Source: Persicaria tinctoria (taxonomy: Eukaryota; Streptophyta; Magnoliopsida; Caryophyllales; Polygonaceae). From it: a DNA stretch of 64,000 nt. Each line of letters opens with the position of its first letter. The first letter of the stretch is position 1. Under the pieces are notes generated by a model, which was not told the origin of the DNA, did no database searches, and saw nothing but the letters and a program-made list of their open reading frames with translations. Below, one piece after another: positions 41,198 to 51,699 of this stretch. Where the stretch lies: assembly GCA_037127255.1 (NCBI GenBank), contig JBANSL010000004.1, positions 69,896,627 to 69,960,626 on the forward strand. Reading direction: 5' to 3'. The position numbers were made by a program, and so were the translations under genes.

Positions 41198-43312
41198 AAC
41201 TCCCCCACACTTAACCTTTTGCTTGTCCTCAAGCAATGCAAAAACAAGAGTAAAACCATCATACCACAAATATGATCTTCAAGCAGTAACCTTGTCAAAA
41301 GCAACATCAAAGTGGAGGAGCCATGAACATGAAAGCTAACATCCTAGCAAGTATATAAGCGATTCAAAGTAAAGGCACATCTCATCCAACCTCACCGGGA
41401 TTATTTGTTTACTCTCACTCTCATGTGTATAGGCTTAACAATGTATCTCTCAACTCAATCCAAAATGCAAAAAGCTACATAGAAATTGACACACATATAT
41501 CACATATTCTCCACCGCGGATGCCATCACTCATAAGAAACATCAAGAGGTCTTTTATCAAGGTTGTAATGAGGCTTGGTAAGAAATTAAGGTAGGAAAAT
41601 ATTTAGGCTTGTGGTGCTAAAAATCCGGGAAAAAGGGATCCATAAGAACAACCGGAAGAACACTACAAATCAAATACTTCCAAAACCAAAATAACTCAAA
41701 CTTTCACTCTCAAAATACTCAACTAAAGAACTTTCACTCAACCATACATATTTTCCAACTCTCACATACATAATAAAATAAAAGGCTCTTATTCATTTTT
41801 TCTTTCTTTTCCTTTTTTTCTTTCACTTTTTTCTTCTTTTTTTTTCTCGATTTTTCTTCTAGAGCAAAAAATACAATAATGCACAATGCGAGGAATAAAA
41901 TCAAAATTACATACTCATCCAAACTTGTAACTCTCTTAACAATATTTTTCTTTCCACTCAACTACTAGATCAATCATTCACCAATTCTAATCCCAATTCC
42001 CGGATAGGGTAAGGCTTATAATCGGCTAGGGATAAATTTTATGGAGCTTCAAAGAAAAGGCTAAGGCTCAAATTTGGGTACAAGCAAAGGACACATATGT
42101 AGGGTGGATATGGATAATAATATGGCTAAGAAAATCATGCCTCTATCATTTGAAACTCATAAGTAATAAACATATAAAATCGGCCTCAAATATAGATAAC
42201 AATGACAATCTCAAGGTAATTGCATAAGGAGAGTATAATGTCACACAAGAAAGCAAAAGGGAATAAATATGATGAAAATCCCTATAAGGCCAAAAATTCT
42301 CACGAGGACAATATTTTTGTTGGATTTCAATAATGCCCAAGACTAAGAATCATACTTGCTCAATTGAACTAACAAGTCACGCTCCCATAAAAATTATCTC
42401 AAGTATGTGACAAGGCAAGGCAATTCAATCATATTATGGAACATATATGGTCAAACTCATAAAAATAAAATAGAGGACAAACTAAGGCAAGATGGGTATT
42501 TGAATAACACATACATGCAATGCATGATCTTTTTTTCATTTTTTTTTTCATTTTCTAATGCGATAAAATAACGCAAAAAATAAACATGAATGCATAACGG
42601 AAAAATAAATATGAATGGATGCATGAATCTATGAATGCAACCCTCCCCCACACTTAAACTCTTCATTGTCCTCAATGAAAATCAAAGACATAAAATCATA
42701 AAAATATGAGAGAAAGAGGGTAAAGAATAACTCACATTGCGGAAAAGTTTCGATGGAGAAGATGATGAAGCTTGGAAGGAGAACGATGAAGAACGACAAC
42801 GACGAAGACTAACGAACCACGAGCACGTATGAATGAAGATGACGAAGAATGAATAAGATGGGCTGCGACGACAACGGATGAAGACTGTGCATGAGCTGCT
42901 GGATTCGCTGTCAGCGAGTTTTGGTTCGCTTTCAGCAAATGAAATCAGCCCCTATGTCGTCTGAGCGGCTAGACTCGCTGGCAGCGAATAATGATTCGCT
43001 GGTAGCGGATTCAGCACATAATCTATATTCTTCGATCTTGTTCACTTTTCCCTGCATGGTTATCTCAAAATATCCGAAAGCATCTATCTACCATATAGAA
43101 TAATTAGGAAATTTCTAATTTATTAAACAACAAAACTAATTAAATAACTAGGAATTTAAATAACTAATTTAGGAAAATTTACCTCGGGTTGCCTCCCGAG
43201 AAGCGTCCTTGTTTATCGTCATAGACTCGACGGTTTATTCATCCATGTGTTCAAGACTCACTCGGACATTGCCAATGCCCTCTTTAGCAAATCAAACTCC
43301 GGTGCACACCAT
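41198..43312 (-). other. LARD2 non-coding internal region
   Basis: No supported gene. It begins beside the polypurine tract with the TTGCTTGTCCTCAAGCAAT segment shared with LARD1, contains low-complexity stretches, and carries four copies of the palindromic motif at 42900-43015. Confidence 0.6.
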
Positions 43313-43654
43313 CTAGCAAATCAATCCCTCATGTATCTCTCCCACCATTGGTTTGAAAGGTAAGGGCATGGATGCCAACTTGTAGTCTTCTTCCACTTTC
43401 GCCATGTCACCCACGCAAAGGAAAAGATCCCACAATTCTGACCAATCCAAACCGTAAAAGCCTTCATCATTCAATGATTGGGCGAATTCTCGTATCTCGG
43501 GAACCATGCCATCTTGAACGCAAAGTACTTGTTCTTTCAAATCATCTTGGATACCCCGTGAAGCACAGTCGTCCACTAAATCTTGCACTCTCGTGAGGTA
43601 ATGGTGAAAGTATTCTCCTTGGTATTGCCATACCTTCAACTCCATCGCAAACAA
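43313..43654 (-). CDS. LARD2 short Gag-like ORF (113 codons)
   Basis: The frame opens close to the primer-binding site, where gag would start. It contains MELKVWQYQGEYFHHYLTRVQDLVDDC, reminiscent of the capsid segment of plant Ty3 Gag proteins in which a polyprotein helix is followed by an aromatic-rich loop. It lacks a zinc knuckle and is far shorter than a full Gag. It may be a Gag remnant; the resemblance is weak. Confidence 0.4.
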   Translation of the reverse strand: MFAMELKVWQYQGEYFHHYLTRVQDLVDDCASRGIQDDLKEQVLCVQDGMVPEIREFAQSLNDEGFYGLDWSELWDLFLCVGDMAKVEEDYKLASMPLPFKPMVGEIHEGLIC

Positions 43655-43753
43655 TTAGTAACGAGGTGTCGCGAAACGTAAGATAGGTCCACGACGGGGA
43701 TAGATATATATACAAATATTAATAAATACACAAAACAAAGAAATAAACTTGAT

Positions 43754-43771
43754 TCCCCGGCAACGGCGCCA
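43754..43771 (-). promoter_or_regulatory. LARD2 primer-binding site
   Basis: TGGCGCCGTTGCCGGGGA on the minus strand lies just inside the 5' LTR and is complementary to the 3' end of tRNA-Asp. Confidence 0.88.
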
Positions 43772-43774
43772 ATT

Positions 43775-45242
43775 TGACGGAGGAAAGTCGTTGATTTACC
43801 TCGCCAAAAATAAATCCCAAACAAACAAACAAGTATAGTATGCAAGTAAGGGGTCGAACCCTAGAGAATCAAGTATTTCTAAATATTGTGTATTTATCAA
43901 TATAAAAAGAAAAGATTTTTATGAATGAAAATAGAAAACAATATATATTGACAAAAGCAAATAAAGGATAGAAGAAAAGCGTTTCCACCTACAAGTTCCC
44001 GACTTTGGTTGGTTTTATTGATCATCGAATCCTTTTCAAGTTATTATCTTTTCCTACGAATTCCTCCCGTCTTGGTTTAAATAGATTAAAAGTCCTACGA
44101 GTCCAATTAATCCCTTACACCTCAATGCAACCTTAACACGGTCAAGATTTAACAAAGAGATAGCAAATAGTCCCAAGAACTTGAGCATATAAATAACACC
44201 AATTAAACACGGTAAATCAATGTTTAAGATATATGTCAACTTCCTACATAATCATGCTTCAAACACGGAATCCACAATCTTATGCGTGCTACTACGGAAA
44301 TAACACAAATACGAAAGTATTAAATCCTAGCATGAAATCAATATTATCAAGTTAGCTAATCAAGATAACATCAATAACATAATCAATATCACACAAGAAA
44401 GTTGAAAGAATTAAAGAGGAAAAATAACTTAAATTAGAAACTCACAAACCACCAAACAAGTCTTGAAAGTGTAGGCGGAAACTAGAAAATTAGTCAAACA
44501 TGGCTTACCTAAGCTTTCTTCTCTTCAATGGTGATTTCTCTAGTTGGAATTAATTTTATTAAAAACATAGCCTAGAACATCCTATTTATAAGCCTAATGT
44601 CTTCCATAAATAAGGTAAAAGATAGATAAAAGATAAAAGCTTCCTAAACAAACTAGATAAAAGCTGCCTAATGACTCCACACACTGGCAGCGAGATCCCA
44701 TCCGCTGGCAGCGAGATCCCATTCGCTGGCAGCGAGTTCTGCTCAGGACACCTTCTCGCACGATGTTGCTGACTTGATCCGCTGCAGCGGAAAGACATTC
44801 GCTGTCAGCGAAAATCCAACAGACCACCATTATGTAGATCTTCCAAAGATCTTTCCAACGCATGCTCATATTCGTCGATCGGACATCCGAGGCCTCCGAA
44901 AAGTGCGTTACAAGTTCAGCTCGCCGAGCGGACAGCTTTCGCGACTCACCGTCGTTTTCGCTCTTAGATCTCGATTTCGTGCTCCGTTGCTCCTTAGGTA
45001 CGTTCCATTCTCTTCGGGACTTCTTCCTTAAGCTCTCCCAAGTCTTGCCTTAGCCTTACTTAGCTCCGTTCCTCATGTTCTTTGCCTTGAATCTACGAAT
45101 CTACATAAAACCATCGAAATAGTGTAGATTCCGAACTTTTCCACAAAATGAATGCTAATATAATTAACACTAAAACATGAATATATGACAATGAAATGCA
45201 CCTAAACTAACCTATAATGCCTATTGGAAACATGCCTTATCA
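43775..45242 (-). repeat. LARD2 right (5') LTR
   Basis: 1468 bp, TGACGG...CTTATCA. It carries three or more copies of the CGCTGGCAGCG motif near 44690-44820 but not the long array of the left LTR. Confidence 0.94.
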
Positions 45243-45281
45243 ACTAAATAGAATTTATCTTTCGTAAAGGGAATGCTCCCC

Positions 45282-48200
45282 CTACGAAAGTGCATCCTTG
45301 TTAAGCATCCCAATCTCTCGTCTTATGAAGGTGAACCTGTCCTCTGCCAAAGGCTTAGTAAAAATGTCAACCCATTGATAATCAGTTGAAATAAACGAAA
45401 TGGACACATCACCTTTTTCAACATGGTCTCTAATGAAATGATGCCTTACATCAATATGTTTGGTCCTTGAATGCTGAACAGGATTCTTAGTGATGGAGAT
45501 GGCACTTGTATTGTCACACTTAATTGGAATACCTTTGAGGTTGATGCCAAGATCTCGCATTTGTTGAGCTATCCAAAGGATTTGGGAGCAACAGGCTCCA
45601 GCTGCAATGTATTCGGCTTCTGCAGTGGATAGAGCAACTGAGTTTTGCTTCTTTGAGTGCCAACTGATCAAAGATGCTCCTAAGAATTGGCAACATCCTG
45701 ATGTTCTCTTCCTATCCACCTTATAGCCTGCAAAATCTGCATCAGAATATCCAATTAATGTGAAATCCTTTTGCTTTGGGTACCATAGTCCAAGCTCCTT
45801 AGTGCCATTGAGATATCGAAAGATCCTCTTCACAGCCACGAGGTGAGATTCTTTAGGATCAACTTGAAACCTAGCACACATGCAAACACTAAACATGATG
45901 TCAGGTCTACTAGCCGTGAGATATAATAAAGATCCAATCATTCCTCGATATTCCTTTTGATTGACACTTATTCTAGTCTTGTCTTGATCTAGAGACAATG
46001 TTGAGCTCATGGGAGTCTTGGCTGCTTTGGATTGATCCGTCTTGAACTTCTTCAAGAGATCCTTAGTGTACTTGCTTTAGTTGACAAAGATCCCTTTCTT
46101 GGATTGATGAACTTGTAATCCCAAAAAGAAGTTGAGTTCACCCATCAAGCTCATCTCAAATTCACTGCACATGATGTCAGAAAATTCCTTGCACGAAGAT
46201 GTGTTAGTAGCACCAAATAATATATCATCAACATAAATTTGAATAACCAAAATGTCATTTCCTTTGGTTTTGATAAAAAGAGTCTTGTCGATCAACCCCC
46301 TTTTAAAATCATTTTCTAAAAGATATTTTGACAAGCGCTCATACCAAGTTCTTGGGGCTTGTTTCAAACCATAAAGCGCTTTGTCAAGTTTATAAACATG
46401 ATTGGGAAATTCTGAACTTTCAAAACCTGGGGGTTGAGCCACATATACTTCTTCTTCTAAGAAACCATTGAGAAAAGCACACTTGACATCCATTGATATA
46501 ACTTTATGCTCATAAACGATGCAAATGCTAATAAAATGTGAATAGCTTCAAGCCTGGCTACGGGAGAAAAGGTCTCCTCGTAGTCAATACCTTCATCTTG
46601 ATTGTAGCCTTGAGCAACAAGCCTTGCCTTGTTTCTCACAATCTTACCATTATCATCTAGCTTGTTTCGAAAGACCCATCGTGTGCCAATGATTGATTGA
46701 TGCTTTGGCCTAGGCTTCAAGGTCCAGACTTTGTTCCTTTCCAATTTGTTAAGCTCACTTTGCATAGCAATGATCCAGTCTGGCTCTCGAAGTGCCTCAT
46801 CTACCTTCTTTGGCTCAATAAGAGAAACAAACGCGTGAAAAGCACACAGATATTTAAGTTTAGAACGAGTTTGAACACTAGAAGTAGGGTCAGAAATGAT
46901 ATCCTTTAATGAGTGTGATGAGGAGTATTTGAATTTCCTTTTGCTAGCCTCAGTTCCTTGATTCGTCACACTGGTAGGATTGACTTGTGGTACATCTGAC
47001 TCCGTGGTCCTGTTAGGTTCAGTTACAGTAGTTTCTGACGTCTCAACACTGTTGGATTGGACACCAAGGGCTTTGGACGAATCTTCAACACCTTGGGCCA
47101 ATTCTCCAGTGTTAAGAATCGGTTCCTGCATGTTCCTCTTCTCTGTGTTCTTGGTAGCAGCATCATCACCTTCCTCGTTCTCTTCATGGATGTTAAGATC
47201 TATATCTGCAACACTTTCACTCAAAGCACCGCCATTGCATTCATCAAAAATAACATGTATACTTTCTTCAACTACCTGGGTCCTTTTATTGAAGATTCTA
47301 TAAGCTTTGCTACTCGTGGAATACCCAAGAAATATACATTTATCACTACGCGCATCAAATTTCCCAAGGTTATCTTTTCCATTGTCATGAACAAAACAAG
47401 TACAACCAAAGGGTTTAAAATAAGATATAAGTGGTTTGCGGCCTTTGAAAAGTTCATAAGGAGTTTTCTTTAAGATGGAACGAATAAGACAACGATTCAA
47501 AATATAGTTAGATGTGTTAACAGCTTCAGCTCAATAGGTTTTAGGTAATGCATTTTCTAAAAGCATAGTCCTGGCCATATCCTCTAAGGTGCGGTTCTTG
47601 CGTTCCACAACCCCGTTTTGTTGAGGTGTCCTAGGAGCAGAAAAGTTATGGGAGATGCCATATTTAGCACAAAACAAATCAAATTGAAGTTGATCAAACT
47701 CCCTACCATGATCACTCCGAATTGACACTATGGGCTCGTTTCTTAAAGTTTGCAACTCCTTACAAAGTTTTGAAAACTCAAATAAGGCCTCTTATTTTTC
47801 TTTTAAAAATGCAACCCAAGTATATCTAGAAAAATCATCAACAACAACTAGCATGTACTTTTTACCATTGGGAGATTTGACTCGCATAGGAACACATAAA
47901 TTCATATGTAAAAGTTCAAGGGGTCTAGAAGAACTTACAACCTTTTGGGGTTTGAAAGAGCTACGTGTTTGTTTACCTCGTGTGCATACATTGCACATAT
48001 CAATACCTTTGAAGTCCATCTCAGGTAGCCCTCTTACAAGCCCTTTGGACACAAGCTTCTGTAGTGTATGTGGACTCACATGACCGAGTCTCTTGCGCCA
48101 GAGCTTTGGATCGTCCGTCAAAGCCTTTAGACAGGTTAAGCTTCCTTGTGCCACTTGATCAGCGTTTACGGCGTATATGTTGTTGTAACGATATGCAGTC

Positions 48201-50322
48201 AATATAACTTCACCTGTATCTTCTCTGCACACTATACATCTTTTCTTGTTAAATCTGGCATTGTTACCACTATCACATAATTGAGAGACACTAAGCAGAT
48301 TATACTTCAAACCATTAACAAGATAGACATTTTTAATACTATGGCTGGAATCACTTCCAACACTACCAATACCAATGATGTCGCATTTTCCTTTGTCACC
48401 AAGAGTGATTGTTCCCGTGGATTGCTCCTTTAGATCATGAAAGAGAGAACTCTTCCCACTCATATGCCTCGAGCATCCACTATCAATAATCCATTTGTGT
48501 TCTTTCACCTTGGTGATCTCCTGCAAGACAAACATCAACCTTTGTGGCTAGACCAATAAGCAAATTTGGATCCATTGTTGGGGTAAACCATATTTGGTAA
48601 GATAGTGCCTTTTGGAACCCAAACTTGTGTTATCCGTTCTTTTCTCAAATGAACAGGAAATGTATTGCGAATAATATATGGATCCTTTCTTCTATAGGGG
48701 CAGGTCTCTTTTACATGTCCCTTTCTAGCACAATGGTGACATATAGGAGAGGTTCTGCTTCCTTTTGCCTTTACAAAAGTGGTAATGTGTTGCTTCTTTA
48801 AAAACTTTGGATTGTAACCAATACCACTTTTGTTTAGAGAGCTTTGTTGCTCACCCAACATCCTATCGAGAGTACCTTTGGATTTGGTAAAACTTATGAG
48901 GGTTGTCTTTTGGTCTTGAATCTTAGATCTTCTCGTTCTCTAAGTCATGATGCTCATTTCTTAGAGAGGAGAGATCTTGCTTGAGTTCAGATTTCTCTGA
49001 GTCAAGTGTCTTGACTTTAATGTCAAGACCTGAATAAGAAGCTTCAAGACTTTTGACCCTCATAGACAGATCCTCAATAGTTCTTTCCTGGTCCACAGTT
49101 CTCTTAATAAGGATGTTAGTTTGGGCAATAAGTTTCTCTTCATTGGCAATCATATTTAAAGGAATTCCGATAATACCTCTTTTGGACTTGCCATCAGTTC
49201 TCTTACAGTAGCTTCAAGCTTTTCATTGTGGGATTCATCTTCTGAGGCCATAAGACAAATGTTGGCCTTCTCATCATCGGAGTCAGAGTCGGAATCGCTC
49301 CAAGTTGCCACCATGGCTTTCTTCTTCCATTTGTCACCCTTCTTGGACTGACTCTTTGTCTTTTGAGGGCAGCCCTTCACCAGATGATCTGTTTCACCAC
49401 ATTCAAAACAAGACAAAGGTTTAGTCTTCTTTTCATACTTGTTGTATTGAGGCTTACCTCGAAATTTTGAAGACTCTGATCCATCCTTGTTGTTGAATTG
49501 CTTCTTCATTTTGAGAATTCTAGCAAGGCCTCTTGTGATCAGAGCAAAAGGATCATCATCATCGTCATCCTCATCTTTGGAATCAGATCCATCCTTGGGC
49601 TCATCCTTCTTAGACTTGAGTGCCAAGTTCTTAGTGCTAGCTGGAAGTTCTTCATCGTCTTCATTAAGGATCATCTCATGCGTGATCAGCTTCCTAAGAA
49701 GGTCATCAAGGGGTAGAGTGGTGAGGTCCTGTGCTTCCTCTATAGCTGTTACTTTCGGACCTCATTTCTCTTTTGGGAGGCACCTCAGTATCTTCCTCAC
49801 TTTCTCAACGTTGGTAAAGCTCTTGCCGAGAGAGTCAAAGTTGTTGGTGATTTTTGTGAATCGTGTGAACATGGCCTTGATTGACTCATCAGACTTCGTC
49901 TTGAAGAGCTCATACTTTCTAAGGAAGATGCTGATCTTGGTGTCTTTCACTTGGCTCGTTCTTTCATAGGTGACGACCAATTTGTCCCAAATCTCTTTAG
50001 CTGACCTACAAGATGAAATACGGTTAAACTCATCAGTGCTAAGACCACAATAAAGTAAGTTAATAGCCCTGTAGTTTTTGGAGATGGTTTCAAGATCTGC
50101 TTGGTTGTATTCAGACTCCTTCTTTGCAACTTTGGTATCGTTTGGTCCCTCTTTCTCTGGAACCTTCGGACCATTCTCTATAATGTTCCAAAGTTCCAGA
50201 TCTTGATCTACAATGAACATCTTCATCAAAGACCTCCAGTGGACAAAGTTGTTTCTTACAAAGAGTGGCGGTCTGCTTGTGGACCTTCCCTGTGCAAATC
50301 CTCCGCTTGCTTCACCAGACAT
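45282..50322 (-). pseudogene. Sirevirus gag-pol (multiply disrupted)
   Basis: In order from 50322 downward: Gag N-terminus (FVRNNFVHWRSLMKMFI); CCHC knuckle CFECGETDHLVKGC (about 49410); coiled coil (48923-49153); second knuckle CHHCARKGHVKETC (about 48740); protease WIIDSGCSRHM; pre-integrase module; integrase SDHGREF and NGVVERKNRT; integrase C-terminus (CIFLGYSTSSKAY); RT with YVDDILFG; RNase H (YSDADFAG, STAEAEYIA, TKHIDVRHHF) and stop at 45282. Lesions include TGA for TGG at 49762 and at 47531, TAA for CAA at 46077, TAA at about 47792, and frameshifts near 49155, 48910, 48535 and 46490. It cannot make a working polyprotein. Gag with two knuckles and this pol order fit Sireviruses. Confidence 0.92.
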
Positions 50323-50367
50323 GATCGAAAACTCATAAGATTGTTAGATCAAAAACAGTGAGTAAAT

Positions 50368-50379
50368 CTCTGATACCAA
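50368..50379 (-). promoter_or_regulatory. Sirevirus primer-binding site
   Basis: TTGGTATCAGAG on the minus strand lies just inside the 5' LTR and is complementary to initiator tRNA-Met. Confidence 0.9.
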
Positions 50380-50380
50380 T

Positions 50381-51385
50381 TGAAGGTTCGATAATATAAA
50401 ACAATGTAATATAGAAATACTCTAGAAGGGGGGTTGAATAGAGGATGCCCGTTTTTCGCAGAAAGTCTCAAGACTTTTGGAGCTCGTATAAAACCCTTTG
50501 AGATTAAACCTGAATCACAAAGTTAGACAATCGAACCAAGTGCAGAAATAAGGTAAAGCAATAAGTAAAGGACATGAGTAATTGTTTACGAGGTTCAGCA
50601 CGAACTTGGCCTACGTCCCCGCCTAGGGTTCTTCCACAACCCTAGGATTCAAAAGGCTTTATTGATTCGCTTAGCTTAGGATCCTAATAGCTCACCGAGA
50701 AGCCTCTCTCCTATACAATTGCAATCTAGTCAACTCACGTTCCCTTGTAGTCCTAGACCAATCTAGAAGAGCCCCACCTCTCTCAGCTATTTAGTACAAT
50801 CCTCTTACTCTCACAAATCAATAGCCTAGTGCAACTTCCCGAGTTACAAACTCTCGAGTAACACTATAAATGAATATATCCTTTAAGCTCACAGTCACTC
50901 TCAAAGGCTTTGAAATAAACAACAAACTCTTGAGCGTTAGCAGAGAGACACTTGGAAGACAGATCTTGCTTGAATGAATGAAGGCTCGTGTAGCACTTGT
51001 GTGTTATGTCTTCTTCTTCCTTTCCTTTATAGAAGTAATATGGAGCATGAGGTTCTTTAACACTGGATCTTCAACAACGGCTAGTAAAGATCATGGCGCG
51101 CCCGGATCTTCTATTTTAGGACACTTCGAAGACATGATCTTCTTTGAATTGGATCTCCTCAATATGCACCATAAGGAAAGATATAATCTCGAAATACTTC
51201 CTGAAAGATTAGTCATACATATATATAATATAAAGGAAGCATATAATAAGATTAAATAATATTCAGACTTATAAAACAGGTTTTGTATTTCACCAACTGT
51301 TAATGCTCCAAGACCTTTGACACAAACATCCTGTCAATGCCTTTGAAACATTTATTCTGATTTTCATCAAGGGAGGGAGTTATCA
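50381..51385 (-). repeat. Sirevirus right (5') LTR
   Basis: 1005 bp, TGAAGG...TTATCA, followed by the CTCAC duplication. It would hold the promoter for the minus-strand genomic transcript. Confidence 0.95.
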
Positions 51386-51390
51386 CTCAC

Positions 51391-51694
51391 CATTTTAGCC
51401 ATAAAACTTTCGAAAGCCTCCGGATCAATCCTAGTAGAGTTGGCCCTTTTCTTACTTAGCTTTTGTTTATTACGACCCTTGGGCCTATTGATACGACTGC
51501 TCTCGGCTTGTGAGTTAGGACTACCGGTTCCGATGGGGGAGCCACTTTCGGTTAAGTCTTTAATGTGACACGTAGGTATAGAAATAGGCGGTGTGAATTG
51601 ATTGTTCAACTTTGCGCAAACTTCTACTATAGACCAAGCATGATCGAACTTGAACGGCTTCCCCTTGTTATCATTGGTGAATATTGCATGTGCC
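51391..51694 (-). pseudogene. Harbinger ORF1, middle piece
   Basis: The minus-strand frame reads AHAIFTNDNKGKPFKFDHAW, then a Ser/Pro-rich segment and a basic stretch (RPKGRNKQKLSKKR), ending FESFMAKMV at the Sirevirus insertion. The phrase GKPFKFDHAW is the conserved core found in Harbinger ORF1 / NAM-associated proteins just after the SANT-like helices. It continues into 34989. Its 5' side abuts the solo LTR, which probably lies in or at the edge of the ORF1 intron. Confidence 0.85.
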
Positions 51695-51699
51695 AAATT

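Larger units (their letters stand above)
39342..45242 (-). mobile_element. LARD2: non-autonomous Ty3-type LTR retrotransposon
   Basis: LTRs start TGACGGAGGAAAG and end CTTATCA, flanked by ACTAA (39337-39341 and 45243-45247). The primer-binding site at 43754-43771 (TGGCGCCGTTGCCGGGGA on the minus strand) matches tRNA-Asp. A purine tract (GTGTGGGGGAGTT on the minus strand) abuts the left LTR. The internal 2.6 kb (41198-43774) has no pol. It shares non-coding blocks with LARD1, so the two belong to one broader family. Inserted just downstream of the Sirevirus pol stop. Confidence 0.92.
34990..51385 (-). mobile_element. Sirevirus-like Ty1-copia retrotransposon
   Basis: LTRs of 1005 bp each (34990-35994 and 50381-51385) start TGAAGGTTCG and end TTATCA, flanked by CTCAC (34985-34989 and 51386-51390). 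The primer-binding site at 50368-50379 (TTGGTATCAGAG on the minus strand) matches initiator tRNA-Met. A purine tract (AAGGGGGAGAT on the minus strand) abuts the 3' LTR. It has a long Gag with two CCHC knuckles, pol, and an extra ORF between pol and the 3' LTR, the layout of Sireviruses (SIRE/Maximus). About 30 substitutions separate the LTRs (about 3%). A hAT MITE and LARD2 sit between pol and the extra ORF. Confidence 0.9.
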
